Positions 18,681 through 27,560 of a stretch of DNA of 64,000 nt are shown here, piece by piece. This DNA is from Chlorobiota bacterium (GTDB lineage Bacteria > Bacteroidota > Ignavibacteria > OLB7). The position numbers and the translations under genes were made by a program. The first letter of the stretch is position 1, and the number at the start of each line of letters is the position of its first letter. Under the pieces are notes generated by a model. That model did no database searches. It saw only the letters and a program-made list of their open reading frames with translations, and had not been told where the DNA came from. The DNA is taken from assembly GCA_016710285.1 (NCBI GenBank), contig JADJXR010000001.1, positions 1,860,001 to 1,924,000 on the forward strand. The letters run 5' to 3'.

Positions 18681-19759
18681 TGGAGAAAAGAGCACTCCGT
18701 TGGAAATGGATGGGGAAGAATCGTTCTGCGTCGCCATTGCCAGTGTCGCCGCCAGCATCACCATCAGCATCCTCGTCAGCGGGCAAGTGGTGGTTATTTC
18801 TGTTGGCGGCGGTGGCGGAGTTCGGGGCGATGTTGCAGATGACGAGCCTTCGCTACACCGCGCAACGCCTTGAGCCGCAGTTGTTCGATTTTACCCGTGA
18901 AGCAAACGTTTATGGTTTCTTCCTGGCATTGCCGTTTATATTGCTGTTCCTGACGTTGGCGTGCGTGCGCCATTTGCACCGGCGCGGATTGGCCGCAACG
19001 GCTGCTGGAACCTCGATCGTCACGTTGGCCGCGCTGTTGGCCGCGCCGATGATTGCCCCGGCCAGCCAGCCATATCTGTTCGGCGGATACTTGGGGGCGA
19101 AAGCGTTCGCGCTGGCGGGGTTTGCCGTGTGGTTGCGTCCGCTGCGGAATGGAGTTTCCGCTTGGCGGAAGGCGTTCTTCACGTTGTGTTTGGGCGTTGG
19201 CATCATGGCCGCAGTGCTGGTGGTGGTGATTGCGATGGTGCTGACCAGCCCAATCGGTCCACAGGTGGATGAGGTCCCACGGCAGCAGTACGATGCCGGG
19301 GTGATACTGGGCGCGGCGGTCTGGAGCGGGAACCGGCCAAGCCCGGTCCTGCGCGAACGGGTGAACCGTGGCTACGACCTGCTGAACGATGGCGTTGTGC
19401 AGTTCCTTGTGGTCACCGGGGGAAGCGCCCCAAGCGAGCTGCCGGAAGCCGAAGTTGCGCGCCGTGCGTTGGTGGCGTTGGGGGTGGATCCCTCAAGGAT
19501 TGTGATGGAGGCCCACACCAACTCCACGGTGGAGCAAATCCTGTACATTCGCGACCAGCTGATGCAGAAGCAGCGGTGGAACACCTTCATTATCGTCAGC
19601 GATCAGTTCCATCTGAAACGGGCATTGGAAATCTGCGCCTTCAACGGAATCAAGGCGCGTGGCGTTTCCTCCGAATCTCCGTTGGGGCCGCAAAATTTGG
19701 TTCTGTATCACGTCCGCGAAAGCCTTGCGCTGATTCTTTACTGGATGTTTGGAAGCTGA
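18680..19759 (+). CDS. YdcF/SanA-like (DUF218) membrane protein
   Basis: The 359-residue product starts at an ATG that shares one base with the stop of the ABC ATPase gene, so it is translationally coupled. After a Ser/Pro-rich start come about five hydrophobic segments (for example GKWWLFLLAAVAEFGAML, GFFLALPFILLFLTLACV, GIMAAVLVVVIAMVL). The C-terminal 180 residues are the DUF218 domain: AGVILGAAVWSGNRPSPVLRER, FLVVTGGSAP, EAHTNSTVEQ and IIVSDQFHLKRAL. Family members (YdcF, SanA, ElyC) affect cell-envelope integrity and some bind AdoMet; the exact reaction is not known. The longer open frame from 18446 overlaps the ABC gene and is not used. Confidence 0.8.
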   Translation: MEKRALRWKWMGKNRSASPLPVSPPASPSASSSAGKWWLFLLAAVAEFGAMLQMTSLRYTAQRLEPQLFDFTREANVYGFFLALPFILLFLTLACVRHLHRRGLAATAAGTSIVTLAALLAAPMIAPASQPYLFGGYLGAKAFALAGFAVWLRPLRNGVSAWRKAFFTLCLGVGIMAAVLVVVIAMVLTSPIGPQVDEVPRQQYDAGVILGAAVWSGNRPSPVLRERVNRGYDLLNDGVVQFLVVTGGSAPSELPEAEVARRALVALGVDPSRIVMEAHTNSTVEQILYIRDQLMQKQRWNTFIIVSDQFHLKRALEICAFNGIKARGVSSESPLGPQNLVLYHVRESLALILYWMFGS

Positions 19760-19890
19760 GTGTGCAACCTGTGTGAATGACAAACCTGAAGGCCAAGCCT
19801 ACGGGTCAACCTAAGGGTGAAAAAAAATCAGAGTATGCACCGTTCCTGATTGATCCGCCAACAGTGTGTGGATTGGGCCCATTAACCGGC

Positions 19891-19911
19891 AACCGATAAC
19901 CGATAACCGAT
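19891..19911 (+). repeat. heptanucleotide repeat (AACCGAT)x3 before leucine dehydrogenase
   Basis: Three perfect copies of AACCGAT lie 7 bases upstream of the ATG at 19919, in the untranslated leader. A change in copy number would change spacing between promoter and start codon but not the reading frame. Confidence 0.8.
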
Positions 19912-19918
19912 TTCCAAC

Positions 19919-20983
19919 ATGGCTCTTCTTGATTCAATGGTAGAGTATGGCCACGAGCAAGTGGTCTTCTGCTCGGACCCCGTTTCTGGGTTGCGGGCAA
20001 TTATCGCTATTCACAACACCACGCTGGGACCCGCGCTTGGGGGAACCCGAATGTGGCATTACAAATCCGACAGCGCCGCGCGCGAGGACGTGCTGCGGCT
20101 TTCGCGTGGGATGACCTACAAGGCCGCCATTTCCGGGCTGAATTTGGGGGGAGGGAAGGCGGTGATTATTGGCGATTCGCGCCGCAATAAGTCCGAGGCT
20201 CTCTTCCGTTCGTTCGGGCGGTTTGTGCAAGGGTTGGGGGGGCGTTACATCACAGCCGAAGACGTTGGGACCTCCGTTGCCGACATGGCATGGGTGCGGA
20301 TGGAAACCAACTACGTCACCGGGGTGAACAGTGCCGGGGGAAGCGGCGACCCCTCGCCGTTCACTGCCTACGGCGTCTATCATGGAATCAAAGCGGCAGC
20401 GAAAAAAGCGTTCGGGAACGACTCGCTGCAGCGGCGCAAAATTGCGGTGCAAGGGGCGGGGAACGTCGCCAGCCACTTGATTGCACATCTGGTTCACGAG
20501 GGGGCAAAGGTCACCGTGTCGGACATCTACGACGACAAGGTCCAGCAGTTGGTGGCCGACCACGGCGTTGCCACCGTTGCGCCGGAAGCGATCTACGACG
20601 TTGATTGCGACATCTTTGCCCCATGCGCGTTGGGGGCTTGCATCAACGACGACACCATCCCCCGGCTTCACGCACGGGTGATTGCCGGCGGGGCCAACAA
20701 CCAGCTGGACGACCCCGCACGCCACGCCCCAATCTTGCGCGAGCGTGGAATCTTGTATATCCCCGATTATGTGATTAATGCCGGCGGGCTGATGAACGTG
20801 GCGTTGGAGCTTGAAGGCTACTCGCGCGAGCGGGCACTGCTCCGCGCCGAAAGCATCTATGGAATCGTGGAAAATATCTTGAAGGTAAGCGAAGCCCAGG
20901 GGATACTAACCGTTGAGGCATCCGATCGTTTAGCAGAAGAGCGAATCAACGCAATCGGGCATATCAAACAGCGGCACGTGTAA
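19919..20983 (+). CDS. leucine dehydrogenase (Glu/Leu/Phe/Val dehydrogenase family)
   Basis: This 354-residue enzyme oxidatively deaminates branched-chain amino acids with NAD to their 2-oxo acids, feeding catabolism or branched-chain fatty-acid primers. Visible are the substrate segment HNTTLGPALGGTRMW, the catalytic lysine region GLNLGGGKAVI, EDVGTSVADM, the Rossmann loop VQGAGNVAS and NAGGLMNVALELEGYSRE. The length is that of leucine rather than glutamate dehydrogenases. It stands alone, with a heptamer repeat in its leader and a GC-rich hairpin (20991-21020) after its stop. The function is confident; substrate preference among Leu, Val and Phe is not proven. Confidence 0.9.
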   Translation: MALLDSMVEYGHEQVVFCSDPVSGLRAIIAIHNTTLGPALGGTRMWHYKSDSAAREDVLRLSRGMTYKAAISGLNLGGGKAVIIGDSRRNKSEALFRSFGRFVQGLGGRYITAEDVGTSVADMAWVRMETNYVTGVNSAGGSGDPSPFTAYGVYHGIKAAAKKAFGNDSLQRRKIAVQGAGNVASHLIAHLVHEGAKVTVSDIYDDKVQQLVADHGVATVAPEAIYDVDCDIFAPCALGACINDDTIPRLHARVIAGGANNQLDDPARHAPILRERGILYIPDYVINAGGLMNVALELEGYSRERALLRAESIYGIVENILKVSEAQGILTVEASDRLAEERINAIGHIKQRHV

Positions 20984-21092
20984 AAAGTGTGGGGGCGGGT
21001 GATTGCTTATCCGCCCCCCAACTTCCCATCCGCCGCTCCGCCTTTTTCCGACAACCATTAACCGAACAACCCCTTTGACAACATACTCGCTG

Positions 21093-21587
21093 ATGAACGA
21101 CGACGACATCCAACCCACACCCGCCACGCGGCGATTGGTGCGCGAGCGGGTGATGCAAACGCTGTATGCCCACGAGCTTGGCCGTGAGCATGGCGGGGAA
21201 CCAGTGGAGTTTTTGGCAATGCAGATTGTGCAGCCAGAATTGAAAGGCGACAGCGTGCTGATGGAGTTTGCCCAGGACCTGCTGCGTCGGGTTGTCAACA
21301 ATCTTACCGAGCTTGATGCCATCATCCGTTCGCTGGCGGAGAATTGGGACTTTTCCCGGATTGCCCCCATTGATAAAGTTCTGCTTCGGATGGCGATTAC
21401 CGAGATTCTGTACTTCCCCGAAATCCCTGCCCGCGTCACGATTAACGAGGTGATTGAAATCGCCAAACGCTACTCCACCGATAAATCGGGGATATTCCTG
21501 AATGGTGTGTTGGATGGTGTGATAGCCAAACTGAAAAAAGAAGGCCGCTTCAAAAAATCGGGGCGGGGATTGCTCGATCACGAATAA
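21093..21587 (+). CDS. nusB: transcription antitermination factor NusB
   Basis: NusB joins NusE (S10) on boxA RNA to prevent early termination in rRNA operons. The 164-residue product has RERVMQTLYAHELG near the start, the all-helical core, and the conserved C-terminal segments IPARVTINEVIEIAKRYSTDKSGIFLNGVLD-type (split here as INEVIEIAKRYST and GIFLNGVLD). The start at 21093 was preferred to 21003 because the extra 30 residues are unlike any NusB. The C-terminus carries a short basic extension (KKEGRFKKSGRG). It lies alone between leucine dehydrogenase and a small lipoprotein rather than with rib genes. Confidence 0.93.
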   Translation: MNDDDIQPTPATRRLVRERVMQTLYAHELGREHGGEPVEFLAMQIVQPELKGDSVLMEFAQDLLRRVVNNLTELDAIIRSLAENWDFSRIAPIDKVLLRMAITEILYFPEIPARVTINEVIEIAKRYSTDKSGIFLNGVLDGVIAKLKKEGRFKKSGRGLLDHE

Positions 21588-21661
21588 ACCAAGCCTTCGC
21601 CGCGCAACCGCACGCAAACCAAACTGCCCGAACATCTTCGTTCTCTCTGTCTCCCTCTCCT

Positions 21662-22069
21662 TTGCGTTTTCCACACTTCATACTGCTGCTGCTTCTGGTG
21701 TCCGGCTGCTCCAATCCGGAGTACACCCGGGGCGCGTCGCCGGTGGATAGCATTGCCCGGCAGTTCTTGCACAGCGTCATCCAGCAGGATACGCAGATGA
21801 TGGACCGGGCCGTAAGCGGCAAGGCAAAACTCTTGGCCGCTTCCGATTCCCTTGCGGCGGTGGTTGCGTACTTCAACGGCAGCCAACCAGCTTCGGTTGA
21901 GTTGGTCAGCAACGAGGTTGCGTCCGACGAATCCACCGCAGGGGTGGAGCATCACCGCCTTCAGTACCGGATCACCTTTGCCGACAACCGCCAGATTTCC
22001 TACTTCTGCCAGCTTACCGCCACCAGCCGCGACACCACCATCAGCGATTTCCGATTCCGTTGGCAGTAG
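21662..22069 (+). CDS. small hypothetical lipoprotein
   Basis: Starting at a TTG, the product is 135 residues with a clear lipoprotein signal (FPHFILLLLLVSGC, Cys16). The mature part (DSIARQFLHSVIQQDTQMMDRAVS and later LQYRITFADNRQISYFCQLTATSRDTTISDFRF) looks like an NTF2/DUF4878-type alpha-beta domain often found in small lipoproteins; that likeness is only suggestive. No ATG is available in frame before the signal peptide. It is convergent with the Kef-type antiporter gene, 27 bases away, and 74 bases after nusB. The role is unknown. Confidence 0.65.
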   Translation: MRFPHFILLLLLVSGCSNPEYTRGASPVDSIARQFLHSVIQQDTQMMDRAVSGKAKLLAASDSLAAVVAYFNGSQPASVELVSNEVASDESTAGVEHHRLQYRITFADNRQISYFCQLTATSRDTTISDFRFRWQ

Positions 22070-22096
22070 CCGCTGCCACCAGGGGGCGCGGCGCGG

Positions 22097-23851
22097 TTAT
22101 CCCAGCACCTCGTTCCGTTGGCGCAGTTCTTCCAATGCCGCTGCACGCAAATCCTCGAACCCTTCGCGCAGGCCCTGCTCAATCACCCCTGCCATTTGCG
22201 AAGCGGAATAGACGTGAACCTCGAACACAAAATCGGCACCAGCTTCGTACAGTTGCAACGCTTGGCTGATGCGGTCGGCAGCAACAATCACCGCTGCGTG
22301 GGGGCATAGCTGGCGTGCTGTCCGCAAAATCCGGGTGTTGTTGGTCCCTTTCAGGATGGTGTCGGGGATGGTGGAAAGGACAAGGTCGGCGTGGTCAATA
22401 TGGGCGTGTTGCAGCGTGTCCATGTGGGCAACGTCGCCGTACAGGCAGGCCACGCCGCGCCGGTTCAGCTCGTTAATCACCTGCGGGTTGAAGTCAATCA
22501 CCAGCAACTTCTCCACCAGTGGGCTTCGCCCGTCATCGCTTGATTGCTTCTCCAACTCATGCAACAGCGCGCTGGCTTGGCGGAAAAATCCAAGCATAAT
22601 GATGGACCGTTCGGCGTGGCTTCCTTCTTCCTCCTCGTGGGCGTTCGGGTTGCCGTCGTCCAGGTCTTTCAGGCCAATGCGTTTCATCCAGCCGGAGATT
22701 GTTCCCTGCAACCGGTGGCTGTAGCCAATCAGGTAGGTGGAGCCAACGGAGGTGAAGGCAAAGATGAAAATGATGATGCTGACGATGCCGCTATCAATAT
22801 GCTGGAAGGCCAACCCCAGCGAGGCAATCACAATGGCGAACTCGCTGATCTGCGCCAAGTTGATGGAAGGAATGATGCTGACCCGGTGGCCCATTCTCAG
22901 GCGGTACAGGATTGGGAAGACGCTGAAGAAACGGGTGAGGATCAGGAAGAGCGAAGCCGCCAACGCCACGATAATCATCTCGGCAGTTGGGATCGGGATC
23001 TGCATCCCCAACGCCACAAAGAAGAGGGTCACGAAGAAATCGCGGATGCTGAGGACCTTGGCGATCACGTCCAAGTTGTACGGGAAGGTGCTGATGCTGA
23101 CCCCCGCAATCAACGCTCCCATCTCCCGCGAGAGGCCCGCGTAGTTTGCCGCGCCCGCCAAAATGAAGCACCACGCCAGCGAGGCCACCAGCACAATCTC
23201 CGGCGACTTTGCCACCGATTTGAAGAGTGCCGGAAGCACATACTTGCTTGCCCCCAGCGCCACCGCCACCAGCAAAATCCCCATGCCAACGGACTTCAGC
23301 AGCGGGAGCAATTCTGGGTTCAGCAAGTTCGGCTGCAGGGCCAGAACAAGGATTGCCCAGATGTCCTGGAACACCAGCACCCCCAGGGTGATGCGCCCGG
23401 GCAGGGTGTCAAGCTCGAACTTGTCGTACAGGAGTTTCACCACAATCATGGTGCTGCTTAGGCCCACGCAAATCGCCAAGTAGAGAAGGCTGAAGTTCCC
23501 TTGGCCCATTCCATACCCCAACAGCGCAAAGAACCCCAACCCCAGCCCCACAGTGATTGGGAACTGAAAGATGCCGGGAAAGATTACGGCTTTGCCGGCG
23601 GCAAGCAGTTTCTTCAGGTCAATCTCCAACCCGATGATGAACAGCAGCAAGATCAATCCAATCTCGGCAACGGTGTGGATGCTGTCGCGGTCCTCCACCA
23701 ATTTGAACCCAACCTCTGGGCCAATCAGCACCCCGGCAAGCAGGTAGGCAAGGATCAGCGGTTGTTTGGTTCGGTGGGCAAGGAACGCAAGCACTGCGGC
23801 GGCAGCCACGCAGATGCCAATGCTGGCAAGAAGGTCGGTGTGTCCGTGCAT
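22097..23851 (-). CDS. Kef/CPA2-type monovalent cation:proton antiporter with TrkA-N-like domain
   Basis: The 584-residue product starts MHGHTDLLASIGICVAAAAVL and has 12-13 hydrophobic segments of the CPA2 exchanger domain, including ILAYLLAGVLIGPEVG, LILLLFIIGLEIDLKKLL and LVFQDIWAILVLAL. The last ~150 residues resemble a TrkA-N/KTN nucleotide-binding domain (LVIDFNPQVINELNRRGVACLYGDVAH, RTARQLCPHAAVIVAADR). It would exchange K+ or Na+ for protons across the inner membrane, gated by a nucleotide. The usual glycine-rich GxGxxG is replaced by GFFRQAS, so NAD(H) binding may be altered or lost. The start at 23851 was chosen from the membrane-domain start; the open frame runs on to 23965. Confidence 0.87.
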   Translation of the reverse strand: MHGHTDLLASIGICVAAAAVLAFLAHRTKQPLILAYLLAGVLIGPEVGFKLVEDRDSIHTVAEIGLILLLFIIGLEIDLKKLLAAGKAVIFPGIFQFPITVGLGLGFFALLGYGMGQGNFSLLYLAICVGLSSTMIVVKLLYDKFELDTLPGRITLGVLVFQDIWAILVLALQPNLLNPELLPLLKSVGMGILLVAVALGASKYVLPALFKSVAKSPEIVLVASLAWCFILAGAANYAGLSREMGALIAGVSISTFPYNLDVIAKVLSIRDFFVTLFFVALGMQIPIPTAEMIIVALAASLFLILTRFFSVFPILYRLRMGHRVSIIPSINLAQISEFAIVIASLGLAFQHIDSGIVSIIIFIFAFTSVGSTYLIGYSHRLQGTISGWMKRIGLKDLDDGNPNAHEEEEGSHAERSIIMLGFFRQASALLHELEKQSSDDGRSPLVEKLLVIDFNPQVINELNRRGVACLYGDVAHMDTLQHAHIDHADLVLSTIPDTILKGTNNTRILRTARQLCPHAAVIVAADRISQALQLYEAGADFVFEVHVYSASQMAGVIEQGLREGFEDLRAAALEELRQRNEVLG

Positions 23852-24037
23852 GAAATGGTATTGAGAGATAGAGAGAGAGAGAGGGAAGGTCGCGCCATTC
23901 GGCCTGTTCCTGCCGAAGCATCGGAGCAGAAGACCCAATAACGGCATTCTCAGGAAGTTGAGCAAGAGTTGGGAGGAAAGAAGATCGTTCCCGTTGCTTG
24001 CGTGCCCGCGTTCCGTGGCGTAGTTTGCGCCCCTATT

Positions 24038-25636
24038 ATGCCATCAACTCCCCATACCGCCGGCACCGATCTGCTGAACCAGGAATGGCTTGAGCGGATC
24101 ATCGCACTTGCCGAACAGCTGGTTCGCTCGGCACCCCAGCTGTGGGTGGCGGAATCGGTTATTGCCAGGGATCACCCTTCCCACTACCAATCCGAAGCCG
24201 ATCTGTACGACGACCTTGATGAGGAGGAACGCGCCCAAGCCGTTGCCCGCGCCGTTGATGCTTTGCGTGCAGTGGTGGCGCTGGGCTACACGCTGCAGCC
24301 GCAAGCCAATGACCACAAGGAGGAGGAGCCGGAGGCCGAGGAGCCGAACATTATTCTGGAGCAGCTTGCGCAATCTTCGGCGGGGAATTTGGGGTCGTTG
24401 CTGGCGTTATGGCGTGCGCGGAAAACGGAGCAATGGGCGCGCTACCCGAACATCTACCGGATTCTTGGCAAGCGAATTCTTGACCTTGGCGAACCGATCC
24501 TTGCCTACGATGTCGTCAGCGAGGGGCTGGAGTATTGGCCCACCGATGTGCGAATGCGCCAACTGAACGCGCTGGCACTTTCCCGCAGCGGAGCAACCGA
24601 CAAAGCCAACGCCATACTGCTGCAACTGCATCAGGAAGGAAACACCGACGAGGAGACCCTGGGGCTGCTTGCCCGAACCCACAAAGACCTGTGGCAACAA
24701 GCCCGGGACCCAGAAGAACGGCAACGGCAGTTGCAGCAATCGTTCGGGTACTATTTCCAAGCCTACCGATTGAACCGCGGCTACTACACCGGAATTAACG
24801 CTGCAACCGTTGCGCTGCTGGCCAACGATACGGACCACGCCCGGACGATAGCGCAGGAAGTTCACCAGATGTGCATGCAGGAGTACGAAAGCTCCGCCGA
24901 TGCCGCCAATAACTACTGGCTGATTGCCACCCTTGCCGAAGCCGCGCTGATTCATGGAGACATCGAAGAAGCGGGCGGATGGTACGGCCAAGCCGCCCAG
25001 CTTGGCCGCGGGAAGTACGGGAATCTGAACAGCACGCGCCGCAACGCCTGGCTGATTATGGACCACTTGCAGCTGGACCGCCACATCATTGACCAGTATT
25101 TCCAGCTGCCCACCGTTGTGGTGTTTGCCGGCCACATGATTGACCGTGAGGACCGCCCAATCCCCCGGTTCCCGCCGGAGCTGGAGGGGCCAGTAAAACA
25201 AGCAATCCGCGAGCGGCTGATTGCCTTGAACTGCGGTATCGGCTACTCATCGCTGGCGTGTGGGTCGGACATTCTGTTCCAAGAAGCGGTGCTGGAGATT
25301 GGGGGCGAGGCCCACGTGGTGCTTCCCTACAACCGGAAAAATTTCATTGAAGACAGCGTGGGCTATCGGCCCGAAGGGAATTGGGAGGCACGGTTCGACC
25401 GCATCTGCCGCGAAGCAACCGAGGTGCAAACAGCGTCGCTGCAAAAGATGATGGGGGGAAGCATGTCGTTCGAGTACACCAACCTTCTGCTGCATGGATT
25501 GGCCACCATCCGGTCCGAGCAGTTGCAAACGCGGCTTGTTCCGTTTGCGGTGTGGGATGGGAAAAACGGCGATGGGGTTGGCGGCACCGCCAGCAGCATT
25601 GACCACTGGCGGTTGGCAGGGCGGGATATTGAGATT
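24038..25636 (+). pseudogene. TPR/SLOG/cyclase gene, 5' part (split by IS element)
   Basis: These 533 codons are the N-terminal part of a gene cut by the IS at 25637. Residues about 1-110 are acidic and helical; about 120-350 form TPR-like or TRAFs-binding-like helices (YPNIYRILGKRILDLGEPI, LNALALSRSGATDKANAILL, AAVALLAN-type repeats). About 365-480 match a SLOG-type Rossmann domain: VVVFAGHMIDRE, IPRFPPELEGPVKQAI, SLACGSDILFQEAVLEIGG and HVVLPYNRKNFIEDSV. Today the frame runs 19 codons into the IS before stopping at 25693. ATG 24038 follows a TTG-N20-TAGTTTG promoter-like pair (23998-24027). The truncated protein may still be made without its cyclase domain. Confidence 0.85.
25634..25636 (+). 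repeat. 3-bp target-site duplication, left copy (ATT)
   Basis: ATT directly before the left end of the IS equals the ATT at 26549-26551 after its right end. Removing the IS plus one ATT restores one reading frame across the site. Confidence 0.85.
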
Positions 25637-25653
25637 AGACCTCTTTCAAAAGT
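25637..25653 (+). repeat. IS left inverted repeat
   Basis: 17 bases, AGACCTCTTTCAAAAGT, an exact inverted match to the right end; the likeness stops at base 18. Confidence 0.92.
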
Positions 25654-25658
25654 AGTTT

Positions 25659-26485
25659 TCAAGGGAGTTCAAAATTATGGATGGCGGCGATGAGGTTGAA
25701 TCTCACATCAAATCGCTTGCGACGATTTCGATACTTCTCCGCTATGATCTTGAACACCTTTAACCGACCAAACACATGCTCAATCACGATCCGCTTCCGC
25801 GAATGCTCACGATTCTCCTCCTTCTCCCAATCCCCTAATGCTACCCCCTTCCGCCGCTTGTGCGGCAACCATACGTTGCTCTGGATCTTCGATAACCCCA
25901 GATATCCCAAATCCGCCATCCAACAACTCCCACTCCCCAACAATCGCTTATACCCCCGACCCACACACTGCTTCAATAACGAGAAATCATGCTGGCTTCC
26001 AACCCCAAACTCTGTCTTGAGGATCCGACGACTTCCCAACGCCATGGCTACCTGCGTCTTGATTGTGTGGCATCCACGCTTCCCGCTGTAGTACTCCCTT
26101 TGCTTTTTTTTGGCCGTTCAATCGGGCTTTCTGTCGCATCGATCACGATCACGGCAAATTCTATGTCCCCGCCTCGCGGCTGCGGACGCTGCGGCAATTG
26201 AAACTCTTTGCTCTGGGTGAGTTCATCCTCCACTCGCCGAATGATCCGGCCGCAGGTCGGTTCGCTGATCCCAAAATCCGCTGCAAGGTGATATTGCGCT
26301 CGATACTCCCGCCAATACAGCAGCGTCAACAACAGCTGATCGGCCAACACCAGTTTCGGTGGGCGACCAAACTCTCGCCGTGCTGCACGAATGACCTTGA
26401 GCATTGCCTCGAAGGTTGTCGGCAACACACCCGTTAAGCGTCGAAATTGTTCCGGTGAACGATCACAAATCTCTGCGTAGCGCAT
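25659..26485 (-). CDS. IS5-family transposase, two frames joined by -1 frameshift
   Basis: The upstream frame (26485 to 26048, 145 aa) holds the helix-turn-helix part (FGRPPKLVLADQLLLTLLYWREYRAQYHLAADFGISE) and the first catalytic Asp in VIVIDATESPIERP. At 26110-26117 the coding strand has eight A residues; a slip back by one base there gives PKKKQREYYSGKRGCHTIKTQV and joins the second frame (to 25659). That frame contains the second Asp in WMADLGYLGL and the Glu in RIVIEHVFGRLK. The joined protein of about 275 residues is a full DDE_Tnp_4-type enzyme. Production by programmed frameshifting is established for several IS5 subgroups and is inferred here from the A8 run and the exact join. Confidence 0.9.
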
Positions 26486-26531
26486 CCTTCTTCCTTATAT
26501 TGGTTGACCCCAAACATAACCCGTAATCTAG

Positions 26532-26548
26532 ACTTTTGAAAGAGGTCT
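26532..26548 (-). repeat. IS right inverted repeat
   Basis: The reverse complement of this stretch is AGACCTCTTTCAAAAGT, identical to the left end. It lies 47 bases before the transposase start on the minus strand, so the transposase promoter must lie in or next to it. Confidence 0.92.
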
Positions 26549-27208
26549 ATTATTCGTTTGGATGAGCTTGCCCAACAAGCACGCCGCAGCAACCACATGG
26601 CCGAACAAGCAAAGCCCGTTGTGATGGGAAAGGCTTATGAAGAAGAGGAAGAAGAAGATGGGCTTCGTGCCGAGATGATCGGGATGCTGTTTGCCGATGC
26701 CGTCAGCTTCAGCAAGCTGACCGAGGAGGAGTTGCCGCTGTTCATCCGAAATTTCTTGGGGGACATTGGCGACCTGGTTCGCAACTCCAACCACAAACCA
26801 ATCATGCAAAACACCTGGGGCGACGGGCTGTACCTTGTCTTCCCCGACGTGCGCGCCACCGGGCTGTTTGCCCTGGAGTTGTACGAACGAATCTGCATGG
26901 TTGATTGGGCAACCCGCGACCTTCCTTCCACCCTCAATCTTCGGATTGCCCTGCACGCCGGCCCCGTCTATTCCTGCATTGACCCGGTGACGGGGAACCC
27001 CAACTACATCGGCAGCCAAGTAAGCCACGCCGCCCGTATCGAACCCGTCACCCCGCCCGGGCAGGTGTATGCTAGCCAGGCGTTTGCGGCGTTGGCCGCT
27101 GCGCAGTGCGTCACCGAGTTCACCTGCGACTACGTTGGCCAAACCCCGTTGGCAAAGGAGCATGGCACCTTCCCGACCTATCTGGTGCGGAGAAGCATTG
27201 GAGGATGA
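26549..27208 (+). pseudogene. TPR/SLOG/cyclase gene, 3' part: class III nucleotide cyclase domain
   Basis: This piece begins with the second ATT of the target duplication and runs in the same frame as the 5' part once the 912-bp IS plus 3 bases are removed (915 = 305 codons). The restored protein would be 751 residues. The piece carries an adenylate/guanylate cyclase domain: metal Asp582 in MLFADAVSFSKL, second metal Asp624 in NTWGDGLYLVF, RIALHAGPVY, and NYIGSQVSHAARIEPVTPPGQVYAS. The lysine that often picks adenine (KxxGD-type) is Asn620, and the usual VNxAAR is VSHAAR, so the nucleotide used is open. It may be translated from internal starts such as the ATG at 26597, or be silent. Confidence 0.85.
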
Positions 27209-27560
27209 GGGGGGGGGCTGCCGCGCTCCTCTTCCCTCCTAATTTTTGCGCCCTCTCTCTTCGGAGCTAAACTCACTCACGCTCCCCTCCCTCTTCCTTC
27301 CTCTCACCCCACCGCATAGGCCATAGCCGCCTGCGCCTGCCGCCGCCGCTTCCACCATCTGTACCGCTTTCTTCCGTTTCTCGTCTGCTTCCCGGGTGTG
27401 GGGGTGATCTCCCCAAAAAATCATCCCTCGCTCTCACCCATTGGGGTGAACCGCCTCACCCACCTTGCCAGCGATGTTGCAAGCGTTGCCGAACAATCGA
27501 GCATGACGGCAGCAGAACATCAAACCAATAGAATAATTGCACACAGGAAGGAGAAGAACA
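27209..27560. other. intergenic region before cytochrome c gene
   Basis: 352 bases of C/T-rich sequence without a convincing gene; short open frames on both strands have no recognisable features. A strong ribosome-binding site for the next gene (AGGAAGGAG, 27545-27553) lies at its end. No clear promoter or terminator was seen. Confidence 0.5.

Larger units (their letters stand above)
25637..26548 (-). mobile_element. IS5-family (ISL2-like) insertion sequence, 912 bp
   Basis: The element is bounded by 17-base perfect inverted repeats reading AGACCTCTTTCAAAAGT inward from each end (25637-25653 and 26532-26548). It is flanked by the 3-bp duplication ATT, which fits the ANT target of the ISL2 group. 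It carries one transposase read in two frames on the minus strand. All three DDE residues are present, so it looks recent and able to move. It sits inside a TPR/SLOG/cyclase gene on the opposite strand. Confidence 0.93.

Noticed and set aside
20991..21020. GC-rich hairpin after leucine dehydrogenase
   Set aside because: The stem is good but no T run follows, so it is mentioned with the gene and not called a terminator.
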